The notes under the pieces: model-generated
Database searches by the model: none
Seen by the model: only the letters and a program-made list of their open reading frames with translations
What the model was told of the DNA's origin: nothing
Translations under genes and position numbers: made by a program
Part shown: piece after piece, positions 1 to 11,309 of the stretch
Layout of the letters: each line of letters starts with the position of its first letter
Numbering within the stretch: the first letter of the stretch is position 1
Assembly (NCBI GenBank): GCA_007121555.1
Contig: SKKH01000100.1
Span: 31,952 to 95,951 of the forward strand
DNA from: Gemmatimonadota bacterium
GTDB taxonomy: Bacteria; Gemmatimonadota; Gemmatimonadetes; Longimicrobiales; Gaopeijiaceae
Length of the DNA: 64,000 nt
Direction: 5' to 3'

Positions 1-407
1 TGCGGACCGTGATCGAACTGAAGAAGCGGTGGAGGAGTCGGCGCATGGAGACCGGGTGTGGGAGGGCCGGAGGCTGCGGTCACGGATCGAGACCGGGGCT
101 GGGGCCGGAGTCGAGGCCTGGGTCGGGCGCGGGGTTGGAGGTTGAATGCCAGCCTTCGCCGGGAGCCCGAACGGACCGACGGTCCGTCGTCTGGAATCCT
201 GAACCGGAGCGAAGGGTCGGTGGTACTCGATCCCGAATCGACGTCTGTGGCCGATTCACCTCCCGCCCCATGCACCCCCGCTGTCCGACCGGGGGTGTCC
301 ACCATTCAATTTCCGGCCCTTCATGTCAATGTCTCCCGACACGGGGTTGCGCCTCGGACGCCGTTCCTGAGTCCGTTCCCCTGCCCGGGAGCGCCGTCTG
401 GAACCGC
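1..407. other. Intergenic region at the window edge
   Basis: No convincing gene is visible. The plus-strand ORFs over this stretch are rich in Arg, Gly and Pro, show no domain and run on antisense into the flavoprotein gene. A perfect 7-bp stem (ACCCCCG/CGGGGGT, bases 274-296) lies downstream of the flavoprotein stop, but it has no T tract, so I do not call it a terminator. The 3' end of a gene entering from the left cannot be excluded. Confidence 0.5.
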
Positions 408-1751
408 TCAGGTCCGGAGGAGTTCCCGAGAAGCGGACGCCGTCCCTCCGCAGCACCCCGCCTCCGGCAGGTCCGAGGAGCAGACCCCGGTTTCGGGAAG
501 GGTGAGTCGGACCTCCCGGGCCGACGCCATGTCTCCTGTGAGGCCCGCCACCACGGAGCGGACCTGCTCGTAGCCCGTGAGCATGAGAAAGGTGGGCGCT
601 CGACCGTAACTCTTCATCCCCACGACATACGCGTCTGGCTCGGGGTGCTTCAGCTCCTCATAGCCGTGGGGGCGGACGGTCCCGCAGCTGTGCAGGTTCG
701 GATCGATCATGGGGGCCAAGCGAACGGGAGCCTCCAGCGAGGGGTCGAGCTCGATGCGCAGCTCCCGAAGGAGAGAGAGGTCGGGCCTGAAGCCGGTGGT
801 GGCCACAATCCGGTCCACCGATCGGATGAGCCGATCTCCTTCTCCCTGGATCTCTAGCCGTCCGTCTCCGTCGGTGTGCACGGACTGGGTCCGGAAGCTC
901 GTTACGAACGCCACCTGACCTGAGTCGACGAGGCCCTTGAGCCGGGCCCCCAGCTTTCCCCTTGCGGGAAGGGCATCCCGCGTGCCTCCACCGAACATGA
1001 GCCCGGGCTCGTCGCGCCGGACGGCCCACAGGACCTCGGTCGTCGGCTCAGCCTCGCGAAGCCGAACCAGGTCCAGAATCACGTTGAAGGCGGAATGCCC
1101 ACTGCCGATCACGAGAATCCGACGTCCGGCATACTCCTCGCGGTCCCGGGCGAGGACATCGGGGATCCCGTAGTCGATCCGGTCGTCGTGCTCCTGTTCG
1201 CCGGGCACGGGGAGTCCGCCGGCGCCGATGGGGTTGGGGGTCGTCCAGGTTCCCGAGGCGTCGATCACCGCCCGGACCAGGCACCGTTCTGTGATTCCGT
1301 CCGCCCCGCGGGTGATCACCTGGAAGGGGGTGTCGCTCCGACCCGAGTTCTTCACCTTGTCCATTCCCTGCCGGGAGACGCCCACGACGGTGCGTCGAAA
1401 CCGGATGTGGGGTCGGAGGGCGGGGTGGTCGCCGAGGGGCTCGAGAAGCACTTCCACCAACTCCCTTCCAGTGGGCAGGTGCTCCGGATCGGGTCGTGCC
1501 CATCCCTGTCTCTGCAGGAGGCCTGCGGCCACCGGATCGATCAGATACTTCCAGGGAGAGAAGAGTCGGACGTGGCTCCACTCCCGGACGCTGGTCCCCA
1601 CCGTGGGACCCGCCTCGAAGAGGAGCGGAGTCTCTCCGGCTTCCAGCAGGTGGGCTGCGGCGACGAGGCCGATGGGCCCGGCCCCGATCACCGCCACCGG
1701 GAGGGAGGAGGTGGAAGCGGGAGGTCTCGGGCGATGGGAGTTCGTGGACAT
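408..1751 (-). CDS. ArsO-like FAD-dependent monooxygenase
   Basis: A flavin-containing monooxygenase-type oxidoreductase of 447 residues. The FAD-binding Rossmann motif GAGPIG is at residues 23-28 and the NAD(P)H-binding motif GSGHSA at 215-220, as in two-dinucleotide-fold enzymes; an ATTGF motif typical of the second half of FMOs follows. The C-terminal tail carries cysteines (VCSS near 424, CC at 433-434) that are not part of the catalytic fold and could bind a soft metal or metalloid. It lies 36 bp downstream of a cysteine-containing MarR regulator and is probably co-transcribed with it. Flavoproteins of this kind occur in arsenic clusters (ArsO), and a full ars operon lies elsewhere in this window; the arsenic link is an inference. 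A general FMO or thioredoxin-reductase-like enzyme is the alternative. Confidence 0.75.
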   Translation of the reverse strand: MSTNSHRPRPPASTSSLPVAVIGAGPIGLVAAAHLLEAGETPLLFEAGPTVGTSVREWSHVRLFSPWKYLIDPVAAGLLQRQGWARPDPEHLPTGRELVEVLLEPLGDHPALRPHIRFRRTVVGVSRQGMDKVKNSGRSDTPFQVITRGADGITERCLVRAVIDASGTWTTPNPIGAGGLPVPGEQEHDDRIDYGIPDVLARDREEYAGRRILVIGSGHSAFNVILDLVRLREAEPTTEVLWAVRRDEPGLMFGGGTRDALPARGKLGARLKGLVDSGQVAFVTSFRTQSVHTDGDGRLEIQGEGDRLIRSVDRIVATTGFRPDLSLLRELRIELDPSLEAPVRLAPMIDPNLHSCGTVRPHGYEELKHPEPDAYVVGMKSYGRAPTFLMLTGYEQVRSVVAGLTGDMASAREVRLTLPETGVCSSDLPEAGCCGGTASASRELLRT

Positions 1752-1787
1752 GGTCGCGTAGTGAGTCGTCGGAGGAATGGTTCGGGG

Positions 1788-2306
1788 TCAGCCGATCGTG
1801 CAGCAGGTGCCGCCAGTCGTCTCGATACCGGCCGCCTGTGTGTGGGCCAACTCGCCGATGAGACGGGCCATGGCCTGTCTCACCTCGGGAGGAAAGTCGG
1901 AGAGCAGTCGAGCCTCCCGGGCGAGGATATCCGCTTCGATGGTGTCCACCAGCGCCTCTCCGGCCGGGGTGACCTCCAGGCGCAGGGCCCGGCCGTCGTC
2001 CGGGTCCTGCGTCCGACGCACGTAGCCCTTCCTCTCGAGCGCGGAGACCACCCGGCTGGTCGTACTCTTGTCGAGGTAGAGGGTCGCCGCCAAGGTCGTC
2101 TGGCTCATGGGGCCCACGTCCACCAACTGCTCCAGCGCGTAGCACTGGGTCACGGAGACGTCGTGGCAGCAGATCCGGTCGCGGTCCCGGAACTGGTACA
2201 CCCGGAGGAGTTGCCGGAGGGCATCGTGGACGGCGGCAGTGTCGTCCCGGAGCGCCGGGTCCTGCTCGAGGACCGGGTCGTGCCAGGCGGAGGTCTGGTT
2301 CTTCAT
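1788..2306 (-). CDS. MarR-family regulator with cysteine pairs
   Basis: A winged-helix MarR-type DNA-binding protein of 172 residues. I chose the internal start MKNQTS because the ORF-track start adds 14 residues of no visible function. The DNA-binding part includes SQTTLAATLYLDKSTTSRVV (recognition helix) followed by a wing with the DPDDGRA signature. Unusually for MarR it has CC at residues 46-47, another Cys at 55, and a second CC at the extreme C-terminus (168-169), which suggests sensing of thiols, a metal or a metalloid. It is the first gene of a two-gene unit with the ArsO-like flavoprotein and presumably controls it. The DNA between it and the divergent reductase would hold the operator, but I see no clear palindrome. 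Confidence 0.85.
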   Translation of the reverse strand: MKNQTSAWHDPVLEQDPALRDDTAAVHDALRQLLRVYQFRDRDRICCHDVSVTQCYALEQLVDVGPMSQTTLAATLYLDKSTTSRVVSALERKGYVRRTQDPDDGRALRLEVTPAGEALVDTIEADILAREARLLSDFPPEVRQAMARLIGELAHTQAAGIETTGGTCCTIG

Positions 2307-2584
2307 GAGCACCCCACCAGAAAACGGTTGAAGAAGCACAGGGACCACCGGGACGGGATCTCCCGGTCACGGGCATGGCGAGTCGCTGCCCCGGCGTAAT
2401 AGATGCACGTGACAACTATATGGCCGCCGGCTCAGGTCGTCAATCCCGGAGATCACCCTTCCAGGGGCGCGTCAGGACCTCCCCTCCTATATTGTCCCAT
2501 GAGTCGGAACGGGGGCTTGATCCCATGGACAGGACGCGCCCTGTCCGCTCCTGCATCGCCCATCCTATCGCTCGGAGGTCCTCG

Positions 2585-3538
2585 GTGAGCTTCTCCTCGA
2601 TGTCCCGCAGGGACGCTGTTCGTCTGGGAACCCTGGCCACCGCTGGCCTGGCCCTCCGCCCCCTTCTCCCGTGGATCGGGCAGGACCGACCCCGACTCGA
2701 CCCCATCACCAAACCCATCCCTTCGACAGGGGAGAGGATTCCGGTGATCGGACTGGGTACGAACCAGTACAGTGTCGACACGTCGGCGGAGATGGCTCAG
2801 CTCCAGGAGGTCCTGGAGACCATGGCGGAGCTGGGGGGCTCGGTGATCGATACGGCCCGGGTCTATGGGCGCGCGGAAGAGGTGATCGGCGAGTTGCTGA
2901 ACCGGATGGGCAACAGGGAGCAGTATTTCATTGCCACCAAGACGCCCATCCGTGGCGAACTGCGCTCTCCCGACGAAGAACTCCAGACCTCCTTCGACCA
3001 GCTCGGGATCGAGGTGCTCGACCTCATGCTCATCCACAACCTCCACGGGACCAACGAGCTCATGCCCGGCTTCATCCGGTGGAAGGAGGACGGGCGGATC
3101 CGGTACATCGGGATGAGCACCTCGGTGGAGTCCCAGTACGCGGCCCAGATGGAGGGGATGAGGCGGTATCCGCTGGACTTCATCCAGGTGGACTACTCCA
3201 TCGCGAATCGGGGGGCTGCCGACGAGATCCTCCCCCTGGCCGAGGATCTGGGGATCGCGGTGCTCGTGAACGTGCCCTTCGGTGGGCGGGGCGAGGGGGC
3301 CGCCGCCACCTTCGGTCGAGTGGCCGACCAGGAGCTCCCGGGCTGGGCTGCGGAGATCGACGCGGAGAGCTGGGCCCAGGTCTTCCTCAAGTACGTGGTC
3401 TCCCACCCGGCCGTCACCGCGGCCATCCCCGGCACGACCCAGGCGCGCCACATGATCGACAACCAGGGGGCCGGCCGGGGTCGCCTCCCCGACGCGGCCC
3501 TGCGTCGGGAGATTGAGCGGTTCTGGGACGCTCTCTGA
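2585..3538 (+). CDS. Aldo/keto reductase with twin-arginine signal
   Basis: An aldo/keto-reductase-superfamily TIM barrel of about 317 residues. The catalytic tetrad is recognisable: Asp and Tyr in VIDTARVYG, Lys in FIATKT and His in LIHN. The N-terminus SRRDAVRLG followed by a hydrophobic stretch is a Tat signal, so the enzyme is probably exported with its nicotinamide cofactor bound, or membrane-anchored. I prefer the GTG at 2585: it has GGAGGT six bases upstream and places the RR motif near the N-terminus. The track start at 2375 and an ATG at 2525 have no comparable ribosome binding site. The substrate is unknown. Its stop codon lies inside a 16-base match to the repeat family described at 17935 and 41598. 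Confidence 0.85.
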   Translation: MSFSSMSRRDAVRLGTLATAGLALRPLLPWIGQDRPRLDPITKPIPSTGERIPVIGLGTNQYSVDTSAEMAQLQEVLETMAELGGSVIDTARVYGRAEEVIGELLNRMGNREQYFIATKTPIRGELRSPDEELQTSFDQLGIEVLDLMLIHNLHGTNELMPGFIRWKEDGRIRYIGMSTSVESQYAAQMEGMRRYPLDFIQVDYSIANRGAADEILPLAEDLGIAVLVNVPFGGRGEGAAATFGRVADQELPGWAAEIDAESWAQVFLKYVVSHPAVTAAIPGTTQARHMIDNQGAGRGRLPDAALRREIERFWDAL

Positions 3539-3547
3539 CTCACCACA
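3532..3547 (+). repeat. 16-bp match to the MITE terminal repeat
   Basis: The bases TCTCTGACTCACCACA are identical to the outer part of the terminal inverted repeat found at 17954-17976 and 41598-41620. The match covers the TGA stop codon of the aldo/keto reductase. Flanking sequence is not shared, so this is either a badly eroded remnant or a preferred target or end site. Confidence 0.4.
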
Positions 3548-3563
3548 GCCTTCGATCGGATGG

Positions 3564-4229
3564 CTAGACGAAGAGCGTCAGGGCCCCGGTGAGGATCAGC
3601 GCCACGGCCCAGATTCGATCCAGGTCGATCCAGAGGGGCCGGAGAAGCCGGAGTCCCAGCCAGTGTACTACCAGGACTGCAATGGCTCCGGTGACGACCA
3701 TGTAGCTGACGGTGTGGATCAGCACGGTCATTCCGGCCTGCATCAGCTCCGTATTCACGCTCGAAGCCACGGCCACATGAGCGTGTGGGGAGTGGGGACG
3801 TCCTTGCGCCGTCCCCATCGATGCCCCGGCCATGAAGAGGGGGAGAACCATGAGACCCGCTCCGTGAGCCGACGCCATCAGGAACGACCAGATGGTCAGG
3901 TCGCGGGACCCTACCCGCATGCCTCCCCACCTCGGGTGGCCTCCGCGGAAGAGTCTCACGAGCCCATATCCCACCAGGAATGCGCCGATCCCGAACTTGA
4001 GCATTCTCGACGGGACGGCCAGTCCGAGTCCCAGAACGAGCAGGACAACGAGGCCCACCGCCAGGGCGTGACCCAGGGCGAGAGGGGCCAGGGCCCCCCA
4101 CGCTGCTGAACTGCGGCCCTCCTGCATTCCGAGGGCCGCAGCGAAGAGCCATCCCATCCCGGGATTGAGGCCGTGGAGCGCACCGAGAAGCGCCAGCCCC
4201 ACCCACGGCCATAGTTCGGGGCCGCTCAT
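3564..4229 (-). CDS. Polytopic membrane protein with HGLNPGMGW motif
   Basis: A 221-residue integral membrane protein with about six hydrophobic segments. The opening LLGALHGLNPGMGWLFAAAL is a recognisable conserved block of an uncharacterised family, and a second histidine-bearing block (ASAHGAGLMVLP) follows later. Histidines in membrane helices recall the NixA/HupN and TauE-like metal or anion transporters, but no function is established. Its ATG overlaps the stop codon of the upstream methanethiol oxidase gene by four bases, so the two are translationally coupled. The track ORF start is 59 codons upstream inside that gene and is not used. It may serve the oxidase, for example by moving a metal cofactor or a sulfur product; this is inference. 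Confidence 0.7.
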   Translation of the reverse strand: MSGPELWPWVGLALLGALHGLNPGMGWLFAAALGMQEGRSSAAWGALAPLALGHALAVGLVVLLVLGLGLAVPSRMLKFGIGAFLVGYGLVRLFRGGHPRWGGMRVGSRDLTIWSFLMASAHGAGLMVLPLFMAGASMGTAQGRPHSPHAHVAVASSVNTELMQAGMTVLIHTVSYMVVTGAIAVLVVHWLGLRLLRPLWIDLDRIWAVALILTGALTLFV

Positions 4230-5635
4230 GGAAAGCAGAAGGAGTCGGAGGAGGCGTCTCCACCCTGGAGCCGAACCTGGTGAGGCCGGATCCCCGTTTC
4301 GGTCTCCAGAAAGAAGCGCTGGTCCAGCGAAAAGGTGCCGTCCGTTCCGTTGGTGGCCAGGGCCATCCAGCCGCGGATTCCCTCCGGATAGAACTGGGCA
4401 TCCCACGGCGAATAGAGGGAGTTCGTCACGTAGACCCGCTGTCCGTCGCGGCTTACCTCCACCATCTGGGGACCGCCGTTCAATTCCCGTGACTCATCGT
4501 TGGGGTGACCCGTCCTGCGCACGATCCCCCCGAGCCGGAGGGAGCCGGTCTTTTTCGGGTGAAAGGGATCGGAGACATCGAAGCGGAGGAGCTCCCCCGT
4601 GCCCCAGCAGGAGACGTAGAGCGTCCGGTCGTCGAGTGAGAGGTTCAGGTCCGTGATGAGGGGCGGGACCGCGCCGAATCCCTTCAGCAGGGGAGGGAGG
4701 AGACCCGGATCGGCCGGCTCCGCAGGGATCTCGATCACCTTGCGCACCGCCCATCGGCTCCTGCCGTTCCTCCCCTCGCGATACCAGAGCCAGACGGAGG
4801 CCGAAAGGTCCTCCAGCGAGATCACCACTCCGGCGAACCCATAGGCCTTTCCCGGATTGCGAGCTGGACGGAGTTCGAGGGTCATCTGGTACTGGGCACC
4901 CAGCTCCAGCGTCTGGACGTGGCGGCGGCGCCGGAGGTCCCAGACATGGAGGGCATTGCCATACTTGCCGCCGAGCAGGAGTTCGGGATCCAGACCGTTC
5001 CGGACCATCTTCGGGGTCCCCCATTCACTGGTCACCACGGTGTCCTGACCGAGATGCCACGCAAAGTCATAGCTGAGGAACTGGGGCCCCCGATCCAGCT
5101 CCCACGCTCCTCGGGGTTCGAAGGTCTCGTGGTCCAGTACGAAGATGCCGCCGGGCCCATCGCCGTCAGGCGCGCCCAATCCGTTCAGGTAGACTCCATC
5201 CGGCCCGCAGTGTACGGAATGGGGAGCCGAGTACCCGGTGCGCTCCATCAGCTCCTCCGGCTCGATCATCTTCACGAGACGGGGGGACCTGGGATCCGGC
5301 CGGGTATCAAGGACATGAATGCGGGAGGAATGGATCCCCGGAAGGATCAGGTAGCGCCGCTCCACATGGGCATGGGGGGCCCAGGGGCAGAGGTGGGAGC
5401 TGCAGGCGTTCCAGCCGAAGTGGTGCAGTTCGTCGCCGGGGAAGGGCATCTCGACCCTGCCGACCATGGTCCCATAGGCGTCTGAGCCAGGGTCGACATC
5501 AACGACCCCCAGCGCGTCGGGGCGGCCGTCGTTCGCGGCGTTGAGGAGAGCCACGTAGGCCAGGGTCTCGCGAGGCGCGGAGGCGGCGAGCCGCGGGGAG
5601 GGATAGAACGTCGGGTCCGGTCGGAAGGGGGACAT
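4226..5635 (-). CDS. Methanethiol oxidase / selenium-binding protein (SBP56 family)
   Basis: A 469-residue member of the SBP56/methanethiol oxidase family, seven-bladed propeller proteins that oxidise methanethiol to formaldehyde, sulfide and hydrogen peroxide. Diagnostic blocks are GWNACSS with the conserved selenium/metal-site cysteine, TSEWGTP, ITDLNLSLDDRTLYVSCW, and GGPQMVEVS followed by YSPWDAQFYPEGI near the C-terminus. The start at 5635 follows GGAG and removes a long unrelated N-terminal extension in the track ORF. No signal peptide is visible, so it is probably cytoplasmic, unlike the periplasmic Hyphomicrobium MtoX. It overlaps the downstream membrane protein by four bases. The broader annotation 'selenium-binding protein' would also be correct. 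Confidence 0.9.
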   Translation of the reverse strand: MSPFRPDPTFYPSPRLAASAPRETLAYVALLNAANDGRPDALGVVDVDPGSDAYGTMVGRVEMPFPGDELHHFGWNACSSHLCPWAPHAHVERRYLILPGIHSSRIHVLDTRPDPRSPRLVKMIEPEELMERTGYSAPHSVHCGPDGVYLNGLGAPDGDGPGGIFVLDHETFEPRGAWELDRGPQFLSYDFAWHLGQDTVVTSEWGTPKMVRNGLDPELLLGGKYGNALHVWDLRRRRHVQTLELGAQYQMTLELRPARNPGKAYGFAGVVISLEDLSASVWLWYREGRNGRSRWAVRKVIEIPAEPADPGLLPPLLKGFGAVPPLITDLNLSLDDRTLYVSCWGTGELLRFDVSDPFHPKKTGSLRLGGIVRRTGHPNDESRELNGGPQMVEVSRDGQRVYVTNSLYSPWDAQFYPEGIRGWMALATNGTDGTFSLDQRFFLETETGIRPHQVRLQGGDASSDSFCFP

Positions 5636-5742
5636 GAGAGCATCTCCGGGTGAAGTCGTGAGGGTGGCCTTCCTCAGCGATTGCGGGAGAATGCCGTCCA
5701 ACCGGACATCGAGGAGCAGCGACCGGCCAATCCCCCGGTCTC

Positions 5743-8388
<2,646 letters not shown>

Positions 8389-8397
8389 GGGAAGGGA

Positions 8398-9006
8398 TCA
8401 CGGGGGGGCCGCGTGTGATCCGGGGTTGTCGGATCCAGACGTCCCCTCCCCTGAAATGTAGAGGAGCAGCCAGGCCCGGGCCTTGACCCAGTCCCGCCGC
8501 ACAGTGCGCTCGGAGAGGCCGAGCGCCATCGCGATATCGGCCTCCACCATCCCACCGAACACCCGACACTCCACCACCATGCGCTGCCGGGGCTCCAGCG
8601 ACTCCAGGGCCTCGTGGAGGGCGAGGATCTCGTGCGTCTCATCGCCGGGGACACCCATGAGCTCATCGTGGAGGGTGGCACGGATCCACCCTCCTTCGCG
8701 CTTGTGAGCCGCCCGGGCGCGGGCATGGTCCACCAGGACCTGCCGCATGGCCCGGGCCGCGATGGCCAGGAAGTGGGCCCGATCTCGGGCATCGAGGCGT
8801 TGGCTCGGGGCGAGCTTCAGGTAGGCCTCGTGGACGAGATCGGTGGGCGTCAGGGTGTGGCCCTGCGCTTCCCGGCGGAGTTGTGCGTCGGCCAGCCTCC
8901 GAAGGTGTTGGTAGACCAGTGGGAAGACCCGGGCGAGCGCGTCGGCGTCTCCGTCCCCGGCGGAACGAAGGAGTCGGGTCACTTCCCCGGCGACGGAAGG
9001 GTCCAT
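8398..9006 (-). CDS. ECF-type sigma factor (TIGR02999-like)
   Basis: A 202-residue sigma-70-family protein of the extracytoplasmic-function type. Region 2 is seen in VYQHLRRLADAQLRRE and TPTDLVHEAYLKL, and region 4 as a helix-turn-helix in EADIAMALGLSERTVRRDWVKARAWL. The TDLVHEAYLKL block and the HFLAIAARAMRQVLVDHARAR block are typical of the subgroup seen in Acidobacteria, Planctomycetes and Gemmatimonadota next to Ser/Thr kinases. It is the first gene of the sigma-kinase pair, and no anti-sigma factor is present. Control is therefore probably by phosphorylation by the adjacent kinase or by autoregulation, which is an inference. Confidence 0.92.
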   Translation of the reverse strand: MDPSVAGEVTRLLRSAGDGDADALARVFPLVYQHLRRLADAQLRREAQGHTLTPTDLVHEAYLKLAPSQRLDARDRAHFLAIAARAMRQVLVDHARARAAHKREGGWIRATLHDELMGVPGDETHEILALHEALESLEPRQRMVVECRVFGGMVEADIAMALGLSERTVRRDWVKARAWLLLYISGEGTSGSDNPGSHAAPP

Positions 9007-9504
9007 GGAACGGCACCGGAAAGGGAGATCACCTGCCTCCGAAAGTATGCATCCATCCGAAGCATTCGTCGAGCCCCGGATGTCCGCTTCGCGACTGCTC
9101 TTCCGCAGAGCGGTATACAGCCAGCCCGAAGGGTGGCGCCGGGATCGGTGGCCGCCGGGTCGAAGGGCGCAGCAGGGACGACCTGTTTACCTCGAAGTAC
9201 GAGAGAGGAGTGGGGTCATGAGCATGGTGGGAGAGGAGATATGGCAGGTTCCTCACGGGCGCCCAAGGATCTTCGGCGGACCCTGGTCACCGCAAGGTCA
9301 CCGGATTCGGGATCTTCTGGCTCGAAGCCTGGTTTCTTTCGAATGGTCGGGCCTCGTGAGGCCGGAAAGGAGGGTGCCCGGACTCGGGTCGATCAAGGGC
9401 GTGGCGGCCTCTGCGGGAGAATGAGCCATGGTGGCCCAGCTCTTTCGCCGCGCACTCGCCGGTGTCCTGGACTCGTGGGTGAGTCCGTTGGAGAGGGTTT
9501 TCGC
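9007..9504. other. Divergent intergenic region upstream of the ECF sigma gene and the TolB/TPR gene
   Basis: About 500 bp between two divergent units. It must hold promoters for both, but I see no clear -35/-10 pair or palindrome. One small plus-strand ORF inside it has a good ribosome binding site and is listed separately. Confidence 0.5.
9218..9424 (+). CDS. Possible 68-residue leader or small protein
   Basis: A short ORF beginning MSMVGEEIW with AGGAG seven bases upstream of its ATG, which is why it is reported. It has no recognisable domain, no signal peptide and a composition (Arg, Gly, Pro) close to that of non-coding frames in this genome. It ends 80 bp before the TolB/TPR gene on the same strand. 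It could be a leader peptide or simply chance. Confidence 0.25.
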   Translation: MSMVGEEIWQVPHGRPRIFGGPWSPQGHRIRDLLARSLVSFEWSGLVRPERRVPGLGSIKGVAASAGE

Positions 9505-11307
9505 ATGAACGGGTTCTCCTGGCCCACGCTCGCTGCTTCTGCGAGGAGGATCCCGGGTCAACTCCGGAGCCGAGGGGTCTTCAGGGCGGGCCTTGCCTAT
9601 CTTGTTGCCTCCGGGGTGATCGTCCAGGTATCCGCCGCCACCTTTCCAGCCCTCACGATCCCGACCTGGGTCCTCAGCCTGGAGATCCTGTTTCTGGCCC
9701 TGGGGTTCCCGGTGGCGGTCGGGGTGGCGTGGAGCTTCGGGGTCCCTCCGCAAACCAGAGACTGGCTCGGAATGGCCACGCTCGATCATGGGGGCGGGGG
9801 GGATCCTTCCTTCTCACCCCGCGCGCCATGGGGGTCCGGTCACGGGACCGTTCGCGCGAGCGACGCTCCTGGGTCCAGCACGAAGCGTTCGCCCGCCGCA
9901 CCGGCCATCGCCGCGCTTCCCTTCCTGGACCGGAGTCCCGACGGGAGCCATCAGTTCCTTGGCGATGGGGTGGCTGACGAACTGATCGGAGTACTGGCTC
10001 GCATGCCGGGGCTGCGAGTGGTCGCCCGTACCTCCTCCTTCGGGTTCCGCGACGGAGTCGCAGATGTTCGCGAGATCGCCCACCGGCTGGGGGTGGACTT
10101 CCTGCTGGAGGGAAGTGTTCGCGTGGTTGGGGACCGCATGCGAATGACGGCCCAGCTCATCGAGGCGAGGGCTGGGACGGTGGTGTGGGCCGGGAGCTGT
10201 GAGCGGACTCTGGTGGACCTCATCGAGGTTCAGCAAGGGCTGGCACGAGAGGTGGTAGGTGCACTCTGTCAACATCTGGGACAGTCCTTCTGCCCCCCGA
10301 ACGACCTCCCGGGTCGGTCCGGAGGAGGCTCCGATAATCCGACGGCGCACAAACTCTACCTCCGCGGTCGTGCGCGCTGGAATGAACGGACTCCTCACGC
10401 CTTGCGGCAGGCGATCCGATACTTCGAGCGGGCTCTGGCCCTGGACCCCCTTTTTGCGCAGGCTCACGCCGGAATCGCTGACGCAAACTCCATCCTCACC
10501 GAACACGGTATCGTTCCTCCATCCGAGGGCCTTGCCAGGGCACGCCTGGCAGCGGCCGAGGCGATCCGCCTCGCTCCCGATCTGTCGGAAGCGCGCATGG
10601 CCGAGGCCCTCGTCCGCCAGCTCGAGGGCGACTGGGCGGGAGCGGCGGGGGAGTTTCGAGCCGCCATCGCACTGAACCCAGCGTTGGCGCCGGCACGCCA
10701 GCGTCTGGCGCTGCTTCTGGCCTGGACAGGTCGACCCGACGAAGCCCGGGAGGTCATCAGGGACGCTCTCGCCATCGACCCCCTATCCCCTGCGGTGGCC
10801 GTGTCGGAGGGATGGATCGAGTACTACGCCCGAGACCTGGATCTCGCTCAGCGGCGGCTCGGGGAAGCGGTGGAGGAGTATCCGTGGCTGGAAAGCGCCC
10901 GATGCGGGCTCGGGCTGGTTCACCTCTCCCGCGGGGATCCGGCGCAGGCGGTGGAGGTGCTCCAGCGGGCGCCTGAGGGCGGGGCTCCCTCCAGTGCGCA
11001 GACCGCCCTCCTGAGTCATGCCCTGGCCCGATCGGGCCGCGTTGCGGACGCGCTGGAGCGGGTCGATGCCCCTGCGAGTGAGGGAGGTTTCGCTTCCTTC
11101 TCCCCCTATTACCGTGCCGTGGTCCACCTCGGGTTCGGAGAGCGGGAGCAAGCGTTGGCGGCACTGGAGGAGGCCGTGGCGGAGGGAGCACCCCAGCGAG
11201 CCTACCTCGGGGTCGAACCCATCTTCGATCCGCTCAGGGGGCTCCCCCGGTTCACTCGCATCCTCGAGGAGTGTGGCTTCACACCTCGAGCATTCCAGGA
11301 CCGGTGA
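9505..11307 (+). CDS. TolB/FlgO-like domain protein with TPRs
   Basis: A 600-residue protein. The N-terminus has two hydrophobic segments (about residues 25-75) followed by a Pro/Ser-rich linker. A domain at about 130-250 begins AIAALPFLDRSPDG and includes GDGVADELIGVL and LGVDFLLEGSVR, the signature of the TolB/FlgO-like module found with adenylate cyclases and winged-helix regulators. The remainder is TPR repeats. The start at 9505 has GAGAGG upstream; the track ORF extends almost 300 codons further, antisense to the sigma gene, and is rejected. No catalytic or DNA-binding domain remains, so it is probably a scaffold or sensor. It ends three bases from the convergent cyclase gene. Confidence 0.8.
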   Translation: MNGFSWPTLAASARRIPGQLRSRGVFRAGLAYLVASGVIVQVSAATFPALTIPTWVLSLEILFLALGFPVAVGVAWSFGVPPQTRDWLGMATLDHGGGGDPSFSPRAPWGSGHGTVRASDAPGSSTKRSPAAPAIAALPFLDRSPDGSHQFLGDGVADELIGVLARMPGLRVVARTSSFGFRDGVADVREIAHRLGVDFLLEGSVRVVGDRMRMTAQLIEARAGTVVWAGSCERTLVDLIEVQQGLAREVVGALCQHLGQSFCPPNDLPGRSGGGSDNPTAHKLYLRGRARWNERTPHALRQAIRYFERALALDPLFAQAHAGIADANSILTEHGIVPPSEGLARARLAAAEAIRLAPDLSEARMAEALVRQLEGDWAGAAGEFRAAIALNPALAPARQRLALLLAWTGRPDEAREVIRDALAIDPLSPAVAVSEGWIEYYARDLDLAQRRLGEAVEEYPWLESARCGLGLVHLSRGDPAQAVEVLQRAPEGGAPSSAQTALLSHALARSGRVADALERVDAPASEGGFASFSPYYRAVVHLGFGEREQALAALEEAVAEGAPQRAYLGVEPIFDPLRGLPRFTRILEECGFTPRAFQDR

Positions 11308-11309
11308 CG

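Noticed and set aside
274-296. Hairpin ACCCCCG/CGGGGGT as a terminator of the flavoprotein gene
   Set aside because: It has no T-run and lies more than 100 bases after the stop.
9-857. 282-residue plus-strand ORF at the left edge
   Set aside because: Composition like non-coding frames; runs antisense into the flavoprotein gene.
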